A DNA stretch of 64,000 bases. Origin: Ostrinia nubilalis (taxonomy: Eukaryota > Arthropoda > Insecta > Lepidoptera > Crambidae). The stretch covers positions 12,224,001 to 12,288,000 of the forward strand of contig NC_087095.1 in the NCBI RefSeq assembly GCF_963855985.1, read 5' to 3'. The stretch's first letter is position 1. Every line of letters starts with the position of its first letter. The notes below the pieces were generated by a model, which saw nothing but the letters and a program-made list of their open reading frames with translations, did not search any database and was not told the DNA's origin. Below, in pieces: positions 1 to 11,011 of this stretch. A program made the position numbers and the translations under genes.

Positions 1-154
1 GTACCTACTTGCAAGTGTTGCTTTAAATTCCGCTACATTATAACAGCAGAGACGCGGGTGTCGGCGCATTAATGAGTTGTCGCCGTGTTCCAGAGGTGTG
101 ATATAGAGATCATTTACGGCTACGTATATATATCAAAACGATTTTATACATTTT
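1..154. other. Unassigned edge sequence
   Basis: Short edge segment with a mid-GC stretch near 45-110 and no ORF, RNA or terminal repeat that I can recognise. Confidence 0.3.
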
Positions 155-300
155 CTAGCGACCCGCCCTGGCTTCGCATGGTAGCAAAATACATATAAAC
201 CTTCCTCTTATATCACTCTATCTATCAATCAAAACCGCATTAAAATCCGTTGCGAAGTTTTAAAGATCTAAGAACACAGACTATAGGCACAAAATATAAC
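155..300 (+). repeat. Dispersed lepidopteran repeat, LINE 3'-tail-like
   Basis: The segment begins with CTAGCGACCCGCCCTGGCTT and continues with 'AAACCTTCCTCTTATATCAC' and 'CGCATTAAAATCCGTTGCG'. This arrangement (a CCGCCC...GGCTTCGC block, then a 'supply of AAAATCCGTTG' block) recurs in diverged form elsewhere in the window (700, 27701, 28150, 45158). It resembles the non-coding 3' parts of lepidopteran non-LTR elements or their SINE derivatives. The exact family is not determinable from sequence alone. Confidence 0.5.
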
Positions 301-490
301 AGAAGACAAACTCCATACTAAACGCGCTCGAGCCACGCACACATAGACACCGCTCCAAGCAAGACTGTCTTGGACGAATGCGAGCGCGACGTGGCGCGAC
401 AGACGTTCGCCACACGTTCGATGTGGTTCGCTTGAGTCACGCGCCGGTCAACCGCCTGTGATATTATTTTGTTTTGCGAAATTGACGAAA

Positions 491-597
491 ATGAGTGAAC
501 AGAAAAAGTCGTATTATAATTGTTCGGTATTTGGTTGCTTAAACTCATCATTAAATACCGAATTTTCATTTTTTAAATTACCAGTTGATTCGGAGAG
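491..597 (+). CDS. Possible first exon of a THAP zinc-finger protein (partial)
   Basis: An ATG at 491 opens a 35-codon reading frame that ends at a consensus donor (AGAG|GTAAGT, GT at 598-599). The peptide begins MSEQKKSYYNCSVFGC and continues with FSFFKLPVDSE. A Cys-x4-Cys pair near the N terminus followed by an aromatic 'FxxFKLP' is how C2CH THAP DNA-binding domains start. Upstream (300-490) is GC-richer and could be leader sequence. About 90 bp downstream, FRNYW can be read in one frame of 675-695 and would fit the next THAP block, but the frame does not join cleanly and a dispersed repeat begins immediately after it at 699. The gene could therefore be a broken host gene or the 5' end of a THAP-bearing transposon. 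No further exon was recognised. Confidence 0.4.
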
Positions 598-698
598 GTA
601 AGTAAGTTATTTATTTGAATTTCAATTGAAATTGAAAGCCAACTCAATTATTAGGAATATCGAATTGTTTTAGAGAGGTTTTAGGAATTACTGGATAA

Positions 699-892
699 CT
701 AGCTTTTGCCCGCGGCTTCACCCGCGTGAAATTTAGTTTGTCACAGATCGTCATAAATTATAGCTTATTATGTTATTCAGGGTTATAAACAATAATACTG
801 TAAAGTTACATCAAAATCCGTTTAGTAGTTTTTTGCGTGAAAGAGCAACAAACATCCAGACATCCACACTTTCGCATTTATAATATTAGTTG
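699..892 (+). repeat. Dispersed 'CTAGCTTTTGCCCGCGGC' repeat, copy 1
   Basis: Begins with ACTAGCTTTTGCCCGCGGCT and ends with TTTCGCATTTATAATATTAG. The body (GTCATAAATTATAGC, AACAATAATACTGTAAAG, CATCAAAATCCGTT) is shared with copies at 27701-27890 and 28150-28352. It is a non-coding retroposon-like repeat (LINE tail or SINE). It cuts off the possible second THAP block just upstream. Confidence 0.6.
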
Positions 893-1221
893 GATAATAG
901 TGTCAACCACTCAACTAAATACTACTTCCTTCTCGTGTATTTGTTTGCAAACTATTACTATAATAACGTACTAAATATAAATAAGTATACGTGGATATCT
1001 GTTATTGTCTTTCTTGCATAGTATTAAGAGTAACATTTTTCTATCATAACGAAATAAACGCAACACATGACAAGACAACCCTGGCGCGACGGCCGAGCGT
1101 GCGAGCGAGAGAGGTATGCAAAGCGAGGTACATACATGAGTTTACCTTCTGTTATATTTTGTGCTATAGGTGCGACCATGTTTTGTACACTTTACTGTGA
1201 TGAAGAAGATAAACAAGAATT
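893..1221. other. AT-rich spacer
   Basis: No gene, RNA or terminal repeat was recognised between the dispersed repeat and the start of the 2.4-kb TIR element. Confidence 0.3.
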
Positions 1222-3616
1222 CCGTACCGCGCGGGAATAACTTGACATCTCGACCTGCACTTTTTTTTTTTATTAGCTTAAGCGCTTCCTCTACCTTATA
1301 CCCTACTGGTATAAAAAACTCAACTCGAAATACCCAAAAATACTTGAAATACAGCTCTTGTTCATAAGTAAATATCTCTAATTTAGGCAATAAATATTTG
1401 ACATAACGATATATCCAATTAATATTATTCTTACAAACATTTATATTTCGATTTATCAATGTATGTCAGAACATGTATTTATTAATATCTCGACTTATAC
1501 ATTTATGGATTTTCGTTTTTAATTTGACAAAAACAGTTATCAAGTTATGATGCCCTCTGAGTACTAAACACATCCATGATATGTGCAGTTGTCTTGTTAT
1601 GCACGCAGTCAAGAGTTTGGATATTTGGAGTTATCCAGCTATTGCCTTCGTATAATCATATTTTTATATGTGTCATTAGCAGTTGTTAAAATATAATCGT
1701 GTCAGGATTTCGAGTGTCTTTAAATATTTTTTACTTACCAACCCCTGAAAATATTTGTTTAATATATTTAAGCGTTAATTATTACTTTTATTACTATTTT
1801 CAATAGTTTAAAACTAAATTAACGTTTAAATAGCAAGTTGAAAGAAGAAGGATAAGTTTAGTCAATAGGTAGGTACTAATGTTTTTTCATAACAGACTAA
1901 TATTTCGTTTGACAACAGAATTTAAGTAAAAAATCTAATAATAAACTTTTAGGTCAATTTTAAGTTCCGGATAATTTTATTTTTATAGTCTATTTGACTT
2001 CAATGACATTATTTAGGAATAATGATGAGGTAAAAGTAAGTAGGGTCGATACGCCAGATCTCGTCCATTTAGTGAATTAGTAGATTTGAGGAATAAAAAT
2101 AATATTTATATAATAATAATAACATTTTGAACGAAAAATTGTTGTCATTATGCTCCCTTTAGTCTTTATAAGTATAGTATTAAACTTGCTCTAAACCATT
2201 AGAAGTTTTAATATTATCTTTGTAATATTAATAAAATATAGAAAAAATGCATTCAAAATCACTAATAATTAATAACAGCATGGAAATAAAAAAATATAAA
2301 TAAAATCTTACTAATTGGTATTCAAAATATTGAGGTAACACACTTAATAATTATAAACAGACATATATTTTAGTTTATTTCATTTTTTGAAATTTCAATA
2401 GTATGGCTCAATTTGCAATTTATGGTATCCTCTCTAGGCACAGTTTGCTTTTTACAACTTTTATTATTTACAACGTCTGTATTTAGAAAATAGTCGTGAT
2501 GATGTGGACGCAAATTGGCTATCACAAGGGTAAGCTACATTAAGAGCGTGTATTAGCGTCCAGGAAAAGGCCTAAGTACTGAAAAAAATCTTTGTGTTCG
2601 ATACCTACGTCATGTAAATAACGTTTTACATGATATAAAACATGCATTGTTTTGTATATTTTAATATCTTAGACCCAGTTAGACCAGACCGCGATCACTT
2701 CTGACGCAAAGTGGAAATTGCATTGTAGTAAATTCGCATCCACCTTATTTTAAGTGTCATTTAATAGAGTACAATCACCGATATCATTATCCGTATTGTA
2801 TGGTTCATGGTTAAGGCTTATAGACTGCGGTAAATCCCAAACTAGACCTAAATATATTAAAAACTTACCTTGAAACGCGCACCTGCTCATGTGGGATTTA
2901 TTTTTGGCAAAAACGGTAGCATGCTATAAGATTTTTTTAATGTGGGTTTACGTGTCATACATTCAGGGAATAATAGCAATAGCTTTTGTTCTAGAGTGAT
3001 CCGTCATTTGGACGTGAACTAGACGGTGGACGCGTAAGGGCGTGTCGACCTTACGCAAAAATGTATCCAACTAATTTTAATTATTTTAAGCTTAATGGTA
3101 AGCTTAAAATAATTAAAATTAATTGTGCTTGTTATGAAGCATGGCTTTTGTTCTTTTATTTGTCTTTTTTTTTTAATTTTAAGTAAACGTACAATTACCT
3201 GATCAAAAGCGATCATAATCTGCGATTATATTTGATTTTTCTAATAAATTTGCTACTATTTCATTGCAAAAGTGATAAAAATATGTTCTATTTTTATGTT
3301 TTGTTTTTTTATTTAAACTTCATTCAAAATAATTAACTTAAATCCAATTTTTACACCTTAAATATTTGTTTTTCTTTGGTGAATAACTTGACAAGTCGTC
3401 GGTACACAACTTGACAAGTCTTTTTTTTAATAAATTAAGAAGATAATTTAATCAAATTCTTACGCCAATCGAAAGATATGCATCAAATTAACTTATTTCA
3501 ATCATAAAAATATCAATTATCATTAATTCCGATTTACCAGGGAACTCTAAACTTTAAAATCGCTCCCCTGAAAAGTACGCAAAAATGACATGTCAAGTTA
3601 TTCCCGCGCGGTACGG
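1222..3616. mobile_element. 2.4-kb non-autonomous DNA transposon with perfect 26-bp TIRs
   Basis: A 26-bp sequence starting CCGTACCGCGCGGGAATAAC (1222-1247) is repeated perfectly in inverted orientation at 3591-3616. The 2395-bp interior is strongly AT-rich and has no coding potential that I can support, so the element looks non-autonomous. Extra AACTTGACA motifs at about 3386-3420 form subterminal repeats near the right end, as transposase-binding sites often do. I could not define a clean target duplication (AATT on the left, TATT on the right), so the superfamily is open. Confidence 0.65.
3072..3121. repeat. Perfect hairpin, 23-bp arms, 4-nt loop
   Basis: Arms 3072-3094 and 3099-3121 are exact reverse complements (TAATTTTAATTATTTTAAGC onward) around the loop ATGG. 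It lies inside the 2.4-kb TIR element. Confidence 0.85.
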
Positions 3617-4606
3617 TATTATCAGTAGGTAGATAATGTTCGGATCCTGTTATAAATACTGTTTCTTCAGCAACTTCATCTCATCACCAGCCGACATGTA
3701 TTCGTGGTGGTGGTAGAGCAAGCTATGCTTTGTTTATAAGCTTTGGGTCGTGTATAAGTCCCAATACTCATAAAGAATTTGAATACATTTTGCGAATAAA
3801 CCTATTTAGAATTTAACTAAAACCCAGCTCATAAAGTATTGCCAAAACCATTATGAATTTTCAGGTCCTATTAAAACGGTAGATTCTCCACAAATGTTCA
3901 TCCCTTTTCCCCCACTTAAAGATTTATGTTTCCGACAAAAGCCTAGGTCGTCGTTTTAGGTACCAACATAAATGTATATGAAACGTAGGAACATACTTGT
4001 ACCTATTTATAAGTACCTAATACCTTTGGTTTTAACTGTCGACATTTTGAACAGTGATTTTTAGCTTAAATATGAAAAGTTCATACTTAGTAGATGATCA
4101 CGCTCAAGCTCTCAATTTAAAATCCGGTGGGACAGCTATAATTTTAAATTTTAATTTTTACTTGCATACATTATTATCATACATTGTATACTAGCTTTAT
4201 CTATTTATGGATATTCTCAGAGTTTCTGACAACTGAACTTGAAAGGCAGGTAGGTTTCTTACAGAGTGTAAACATCCACTAAGAACGGATTTTACGAAAC
4301 TCCACCCCTAAAGGAGTAAAACGGGGTCCACACGTACGAAGTCGCGCTCTAATACCACAGATAACATAATACTACGTGATACTACTACGAATACTAATAC
4401 TATCAAAATAATTGTATAACTTAAATTTATGTTTAATCTATCTATTGTTACGTTAATAGTTCTAGCTAACACCATTTCCGACACAAAGGGACTTCGGGAA
4501 GACGCAGACCACACGGTTTCCAAAAGATTTGAGATAAGACAAACCCAAGTTCCACACAAGAGAAGGTAAATAGGTATTCCAACGTAGTCGTCATGTATTT
4601 AGTTAT
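3617..4606. other. AT-rich spacer with a short repeat fragment
   Basis: No gene was recognised. Bases 4279-4349 (ACGGATTTTACGAAACTCCA ... ACGTACGAAGTCGCG) are a truncated copy of the dispersed repeat found more fully at 13207-13382 and 17404-17612. Confidence 0.4.
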
Positions 4607-4617
4607 ATTCGTTCGTT

Positions 4618-5480
4618 TCAGCCGAAAGACGTCCACTGCTGGACAAAGGCCTCCCCCAAGGATTTCCACAAAGACCGGTCCTGCGCCGCTTGCATCCAGG
4701 TACTTCCCGCGACCTTCACCAGATCGTCGGTCCACCTAGTGGGAGGCCTGCCCACGCTACGTCTTCCAGCTCGTGGTCGCCACTCAAGAACTTTCCTGCC
4801 CCAGCGGCCATCAGCTCTTCGAGCTATGTGCCCCGCCCACTGCCACTTGATTTTAGCGATTCTGCGGGCTATGTCAGTCACTCTGGTTCTCCTACGGATC
4901 TCCTCATTTCTGATTCGATCACGCAGGGAAACTCCGAGCATAGCACGCTCCATCGCTCTTTGGGTGACCTTGAGCCTTCTTATGAGGCCCATAGTAAGCG
5001 ACCACGTCTCAGAGCCATACACCATCACTGGCAACACACACTGGTCAAACACTTTTGACTTGAGACACTGCGGTATTTCGGACGTGAGAATTTCGCGAAG
5101 CTTCCCGAACGCTGCCCAGCCGAGTTGGATTCGACGATTAACCTCTTTCTCGAAGTTGGACCTACCTAACTGGACTGTTTGTCCCAGGTATACATAATTG
5201 TCAACAACTTCGAGTATAGTGTCTCCAACCTTCAGAGGAGTGGGTACAACACGGGCATTTGACATAATTTTTGTCTTGTCCATGTTCATTTTAAGACCCA
5301 CTTGTTGAGAGGCTCTACTGAGGCCATCGAGCATTGTGTTTAGGTCCTCCACGGTCTCAGCCATGACTACGATATCGTCCGCGAAACGAAGGTGGGTGAT
5401 ATACTCGCCGTTGATATTTATGCCGAATCCGCTCCAGTCCAGAAGCTTGAAAACATCTTCCAGGGCGGTGGTGAACAGTA
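4618..5480 (-). pseudogene. 5'-truncated RTE-clade LINE: C-terminal part of reverse transcriptase ORF
   Basis: An uninterrupted minus-strand frame of about 287 codons ends with TGA at 4620-4618. It begins in the reverse-transcriptase catalytic region: the FADD box (RFADDIVVMAE) is encoded at 5385-5374, preceded by TALEDVFKLLDWSGFGININ. Downstream are the thumb-like and C-terminal parts (VMVYGSETWSLT, ERAMLGVSLRDRIRNEEI, WAGHIARR, GRPPTRWTDDLVKVAG). This C-terminal layout is that of insect RTE-type endonuclease-reverse transcriptases. The endonuclease and the front of the RT domain are absent: upstream of about 5481 the frame closes and unrelated DNA begins. The frame is still open throughout, so the insertion is fairly young. 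The stop codon lies only about 10 bp from the AACG-type tail (4607-4617), so there is almost no 3' UTR. Confidence 0.85.
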
Positions 5481-5633
5481 TTCTTTATGGCCGTCCCCAC
5501 ACGGGACTAGTTATATTACTAGATCTATATTTATACTTCTAAAATATCGCTAAGCAGAGTTGTGTTTGCGCATTGTATTATGAAATGACTCTTTATGACT
5601 CTACACTTTCTTTCAAGCCTGTAAGATCTAAAC

Positions 5634-6326
5634 TAGAGATGAAACGAATAGTTGTTTGGCCGGATACCGGATACCGGATATCCGGCCAGCTGCTAGGCCG
5701 GATAGCCGGATATCCGGCGGCCGGATAGTTAGCCCATTGTCTCTTTACATGTCGTGACGAGTTTAGCGCCGCACAGGTGCTTCGTACGCGATCAGTGGGT
5801 CTATTAGTAAACTAGACTAGTCACACTTTTCGAAAATCGAATTAGTCCGAATAGAATGTCAGATTTTGCCACTTGTCTAGGGGGCAGATCAATTCGGGCG
5901 ATTTCGGTTGCCATCGTGAGTGTGTGATTGAATAGCGAAAATTTAATTAGTCCATCAGACCATCAGTGAAAAAAAGATCGCCTATTTTATTTCGCAACAT
6001 TTCTACTTAATAACAGATATTTAATATTTATGTATTCGTCATTAGAGTGAATAGCCCAGAAAAAGAAATTAGTTTTTTTAAAGGTCTTAAATGACTTTTT
6101 GTAACTTTTTGGACTTAAAATAAAAGCCGTCATTATTATAAGCCATTTTATTGACGTTTACCTTAAAGATTAATGTATTTTATTTTATTAATAGGAAATT
6201 GTCGTAGTTTTTTAATATCCGGTATCCGGCCGGATAGTGAGTTACTATCCGGTATCCGGCCGGATAGTAAATTTAGGCCGGATATCCGGCCTACCGGATA
6301 GTTACCGGATATCCGTTTCATCTCTA
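5634..6326. mobile_element. hAT-type non-autonomous element with perfect 8-bp target duplication
   Basis: The termini are TAGAGATGAAACG (left) and its near inverted copy CGTTTCATCTCTA (right). Flanking ATCTAAAC is duplicated exactly at 5626-5633 and 6327-6334. An 8-bp duplication with this TIR type points to the hAT superfamily. Both subterminal regions (5663-5735 and 6213-6315) carry many copies of CCGGATA/TATCCGGCC, which form nested palindromes. The 693-bp interior has no transposase. Confidence 0.85.
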
Positions 6327-6334
6327 ATCTAAAC

Positions 6335-6879
6335 ATTAAAATTACTTGAATGTTGTGGTTACCTAAGTTTTGTGACATAAAATTTATGTAAATCATACGT
6401 ATTATCTACAGATGTGTAAGATCTACGTGTACGAGTACCTATATATTTTACTAAGTAGGTCTCGCTTAGACCTACATAGTTAAATATGTAGGTGAGTCAT
6501 AATACATAAATCTATGCTTGAGTTTCAATAGACCTTTGAGCTTCCTCTCAGAATAAGAGAGAGAAAAAAGTTTTGGAAATCGCTGAAATGTAAACAAAGA
6601 AGCAGTGTTTGGCTACACCTTGTATATTTATAAAGGTTGCATCGGGGACATGTTGCTAAAACCATCCAGTTGCAATCTATTCGAAATTGAGCTTCTCTAG
6701 TTTCACAAAGAGCGCTGGTTCGATTTTGCAACCGAGTCACGACACAGCATTCGCCATGGGTGTCGTTCTAGCAAGCAAAACACATTGAATTCGCTTTGGC
6801 TTGCCATTTTTCTTTGGCATTATTTATCGACAATTTGATTTTGTGGCAGAGCTTCTTTTTAGCATCAGCCGAAGTGGTG
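6335..6879. other. Spacer without recognised feature
   Basis: No supported gene, RNA or terminal repeat was seen. Confidence 0.3.
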
Positions 6880-6887
6880 ATGGGGTT

Positions 6888-7149
6888 AGGGTTGCCAGGC
6901 GTCCGGCTTTAGCCGGACATGTTTGGCTTTTTACGGTCTTGTCCGGCCATATATTGTCTTGTCCGGCCTGTCCGGTTTTTGTTAGGCTTTTTATTTGGCC
7001 TGCTGCGCCAGGCGAAAGTTGAGCCACAGAATAATATGAAGCGCACGCATCAGTATGTTAAGTTGGGCAATCGATGATACGATGACAGTACTCACTCGTG
7101 AGCTATGACACTAATTCCATAATTTTGATTTTGGACCTGGCAACCCTAG
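6888..7149. mobile_element. TIR element with AGGGTTGCCAGG ends, copy 1
   Basis: The left end AGGGTTGCCAGG and right end CCTGGCAACCCTAG are inverted repeats. Inside are repeated TCCGGCC/GGCCGGAC motifs. The flanks ATGGGGTT (6880-6887) and GTGGGGTT (7150-7157) differ by one base and may be an 8-bp duplication, which would suggest hAT. Related elements lie at 38946-39161 and 59795-60139. Confidence 0.6.
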
Positions 7150-7157
7150 GTGGGGTT

Positions 7158-7816
7158 ATATTCGGGACGTGTTTGAGCGCCCTGGAAAGGGCTCAATAAA
7201 AGCTTTGACTTTGATTTGAGCTAACTAAAATATGATTGGTGTGGTGGAACATGATTAGAATACTTATAATGCTTTGGTTATTAAAAGGTGAATGCGAATA
7301 ATAAAAGAATTGAACTCGTACCTAGGTTTTACCTAACTGGAAAATTTGCATTTCTTTCGTTGCGGGTCCAATGACAGTTTAACTTTTCCCCCGGGACAAA
7401 CTTGTCCTTCACTGGTTGGGTTTATATAGGCGGTCAAGCTGTAGATCTTGGTTACACAGGAGTTGCAGCGGTGGGTATGAGAGGTGAGAAGAGTCTCTTT
7501 AATTTTTTGTCACGTTTTTCAGTTCTAAATCAAACTTAAATTAAAAGTGAAGGGCTATATATTGGACATGTGGGAAGATGTCACTATAATTTACTTGCTT
7601 GCTATTTGATAATGACGAAGTACTAACTACAAATGGAAATACTAGTATTGCAACACAAGCAGACGAGACTTATTTTTGAAGCATTCGAATCTGGAATTCG
7701 TGCACGAAACGAAACCATGTGCAAAATTGATTTGTACTAGTTTTGGCTTTACGTGTTTTTGAACCACTCGAAAGCAATTTTGTGAATGTTATGATCACAA
7801 TCACATTTTAAACAGA
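7158..7816. other. Spacer without recognised feature
   Basis: No gene or RNA recognised. Some mid-GC sequence lies around 7160-7200 and 7370-7480. Confidence 0.3.
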
Positions 7817-7819
7817 TAA

Positions 7820-8756
7820 GGGAGAGTCCGCTAATTTGGACCAGTTTTTTTCAATCCCATTTTACACATAGTTTTCTTTTGTTTTTGCTAATGTCCATGG
7901 TATATAATAAAAAATACATTATTCAACTTACTATTTCATAAGTATTAATTAACATGATTGTTGTATATTTAGCACAAATCAACAAAGTACGAGTTCAGAG
8001 CTTCGGTCCAATTTAGCCAACCGGTTCGATAATTTGTACCAAAGGGTTACTAAATTGGATTTCAATAAATTTCAAGCCTATAAAAAAACTATGGCAAAAT
8101 ATTATTCGATACATTCTTAACAAATTAGGAAACGAAGAGGAACAGTAGTTAATAACATAGACAATCGATATTGTTTTACACGTTATCACGATTTTGAGTA
8201 CAAGTTTTGTAATTCCAATTATCGTAACGCACACTTGTACCTAATCTACTTTGCCAGTCATTTGCTTTCATTTATTGTTAGTCAAACATAACTACGCTAT
8301 TGTAACTTTAAAATATGATTTACTAAAAAAAAATTCAAAATCCTTTGGTAAAGTTCCATACAACTTGATGTGGTACAATTTAGCCGACTAGGTGATAGTG
8401 CTTTTAAAAAATCGGTAAAAAATATAGCTTATAAATACCGAAAAATGTTTCAAATAATTGTAATCCACACTAATTTACGCTTCTAAATAATATATTAGAA
8501 ACACCCTGTGATTAAATTTAACAAAATTAAACTATTAAACATGTACTGTCAAAAGTTACTTGAAAACAATGAAAAAATACTTTTCAAAATAAAACACACG
8601 TGTTTGTTGTCACGGCAAAAACCACATGGCCGATATTAATTGATTTTAGTTGTGTATCGCTGGGTGTTGCAATTACAGACATTCAATAAATAACTACTTT
8701 ACGAAATATGAGGGTGGTACAATTTACCCGGCGGTACAATATACCGAACTCTCCCC
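7820..8756. mobile_element. MITE-like TIR element with TAA target duplication
   Basis: The left end is GGGAGAGTCCG and the right end is CGAACTCTCCCC, an imperfect inverted pair. Both are flanked by TAA (7817-7819, 8757-8759). Subterminal motifs such as AATTTAGCC and GGTACAATTTACCCGG recur near both ends. A 3-bp TAA duplication is typical of PIF/Harbinger elements. There is no coding capacity. Confidence 0.55.
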
Positions 8757-8759
8757 TAA

Positions 8760-10606
8760 GTAGGTTTTTCTATCATGCTGTAACATTCATGTAACTGAAT
8801 TCATAGATTTGAAACTTTTTGGAACTTGAGTACCTACTTATGTGAATTAATAAGAAATAATCCCATTCAAAGTCCATGCTTTGTTGTGATTTTTTTGTGA
8901 CGTATTTTAATAATCCTGTCATAGCTATTCTATTCATAAATGTTTCCTTCAAGACATGCCAAATTACTATACATACATACCGTATGTATAGTAATTTGGC
9001 ATGCGATTTTGAATTCGAGTGGTTCCACAATAAGTCCCCTGGGCAGACATGAATGCACGTCTTAGTTTATGGGACACCTAGCACACATAACATAGTTATA
9101 GTACTACATGCTATACAACCTAGAGACTAGTCATGAACTATGCTCTTTACACCTCACGTAGCAGAACTAACTAATAACGGCAGTAGAAGCACCTGCATTT
9201 ACTCGTAATAATTGAGGCAGGTTTGGCAAGACAGTCTTAAGTACAGTTATGAGATTTAGTACCTATATGTTTGAAATGTCGTCACTTATTTTAATGATTA
9301 ATGAAAGAAATGATGCGTTAAATATAATGCTGTTTTTAAAGTAAGTGTACCTATGTTCAAAAGCGTTTGAAATTCTTTTTCACTATACGAGTATTTTTAA
9401 TACAAAGCTCCTAGTAAACACAGAGCTAAATAATTTAATCCAAATAGAATATGATTTCAAACTAAACAAAATGTTATTTAACCGAATAGATGCAAAAAAT
9501 GCATTTGCGGGACGAGTCCACTGAAAAATGAACAACCAAATCCTTTATGCATAACAGAGCGAAGCCTGGCTTTATCGAACACTAAACGAAATTGGCTCAT
9601 TCCATATTCCTTTTCAAACATCACCCTGGATTAAAGTTAATACATATTTTTGTGCTGTCGAACACAATTTTAAACCAAGCCATATCGGTGTATTTCACAT
9701 TGTTTATAGTGCAATATCTCTTGCATATTGGAACTACAAAATAATCGTATTCTGCAGGGGAATACCCTAAATTTAGAGACATTGTTCGATTTATTTTCAA
9801 CCCTGAGGCGTTTGGTTTATGGTTTATATTCGTGTGACCGAGTTAGGCATATGCCGTACCTTCAGTTCGAAGTCAAATTATCCAGTTCGGTGGTCGAGGC
9901 ACACGCCGATATTGTAGAATGTCAGTTTTGGTTGGATGTGATTCAATTTTAACTTCCATCCTGCTGTTTGTATGGAACCAAACTAGACGTGCCTATAGGA
10001 TTAGAGCAAGGGATGTTTAGTAGGTACCTATTAAGTGCAGGGCTGTAAGGTGCAATGTGTAATTGGACAATACCTACCCATCAAATGGTAATTATTGATA
10101 CCAACTGAGTGGTCTGGTTGGTACATTTACCCCAAATTCATTCCAATGAATTTTGTGGAAGAGGTTGGGATGATAAACTCGCTCGTGCTCGTGATTGTAA
10201 TAAAATGTTGATTTTCTAATTTATCAATTATTCATTAAATTATTAACATTCAAGAATTTGGATGTTAACTAATACCCATTGCCGGTCATGTCGTCTCGTT
10301 CTATCGCAAAGACTCGCCATTTGATGAGAGCGAGAGCAAAAACGGAAATGGATAGTTAACATTGTGGCGAAGACGAAGTACCTATATTATTATTTTGTGG
10401 TACGAGTTAGAAAAAACGTTCTTATTGCAATTCACAAGAGATCAGAGCTGATGGTTGTTTCTGTCTTTTTGGTGAAATGCTACGTAATGGTATTGATTTA
10501 ATTAAATTTTCCCTTGCGTGCTGGCTACGAGTAGCTACCGCTAAGAAATATATGCTAACTAGGAGTCATAACAGAAATCTAGACAGAGGGAAATTAATGT
10601 CATTTT
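8760..10606. other. AT-rich spacer
   Basis: No supported gene or mobile-element end apart from the hairpin at 8955-9003. Open frames here are short and show no recognisable domain. Confidence 0.3.
8955..9003. repeat. Perfect hairpin, 22-bp arms, 5-nt loop
   Basis: CATGCCAAATTACTATACAT... at 8955-8976 is exactly complementary to 8982-9003, with a 5-nt loop. Nothing else around it suggests a transposon end. Confidence 0.85.
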
Positions 10607-10611
10607 GTAAA

Positions 10612-10672
10612 TAAAGAAGAGGACTTCTTTGTCCAGCAGTGGACATCACCTGGCTGAAACGAACGAATGATG
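10612..10672 (+). mobile_element. Short RTE LINE 3'-end fragment
   Basis: GTCCAGCAGTGGACATCACC followed by GGCTGAAACGAACGAATGAT matches the extreme 3' end of the RTE family seen at 4607-5480, in plus orientation and degenerate. The tail is AACG/ATG-rich. Confidence 0.6.
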
Positions 10673-10713
10673 ATTTAAAGTAAATTGAATGCAAAACGAA
10701 TGCCTAATACGTG

Positions 10714-11008
10714 GGCTGAGTTGGCCACATAACTTTGACCGTAACTTTATAGATAACCAGTGTTTTTGTATGGAGTTTGTCAAATTTTTGACGTTTGTCA
10801 AAGTTAAAGTTAAAGTAAGATGGTGCCGGAAGACGTAGCGTGGGCAGGCCTCCCACTAGGTGGACGCGTCGTCGCGGAAGGTCGCGGGAGGTGCCTGGAT
10901 GCGAGCGGCGCAGGACCGGTCTTTGTGGAAATCCTTGGAGGCCTTTGTCCAGCAGTGGACGTCTTTCGGCTGAAACGAACGAACGAACGAAGATGATGCA
11001 ACCCAGCC
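10714..11008. mobile_element. GGCTGGGTTGCACC-family MITE interrupted by an RTE fragment
   Basis: The left end GGCTGAGTTGGCCACA and right end GCAACCCAGCC, plus the internal 'GACGTTTGTCAAAGTTAAAG' block, identify this as a copy of the MITE at 15926, 35443 and 55706. The copy is split at about 10826 by an RTE 3' fragment. Confidence 0.75.
10827..10989 (+). mobile_element. 5'-truncated RTE fragment inserted in a MITE
   Basis: CGGAAGACGTAGCGTGGGCA ... CGTCTTTCGGCTGAAACG followed by (AACG)n is the 3' end of the RTE family. The flanks AAGATGGTGC (10817-10826) and AAGATGATGC (10990-10999) form a 10-bp target duplication with one mismatch, so the RTE entered after the MITE. About 12 bp are missing relative to other copies in the middle of the coding part. 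Confidence 0.8.
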
Positions 11009-11011
11009 TTA

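Noticed and set aside
4690..5197. Plus-strand frames of 122 and 152 codons
   Set aside because: Opposite-strand shadows of the RTE reverse transcriptase ORF.
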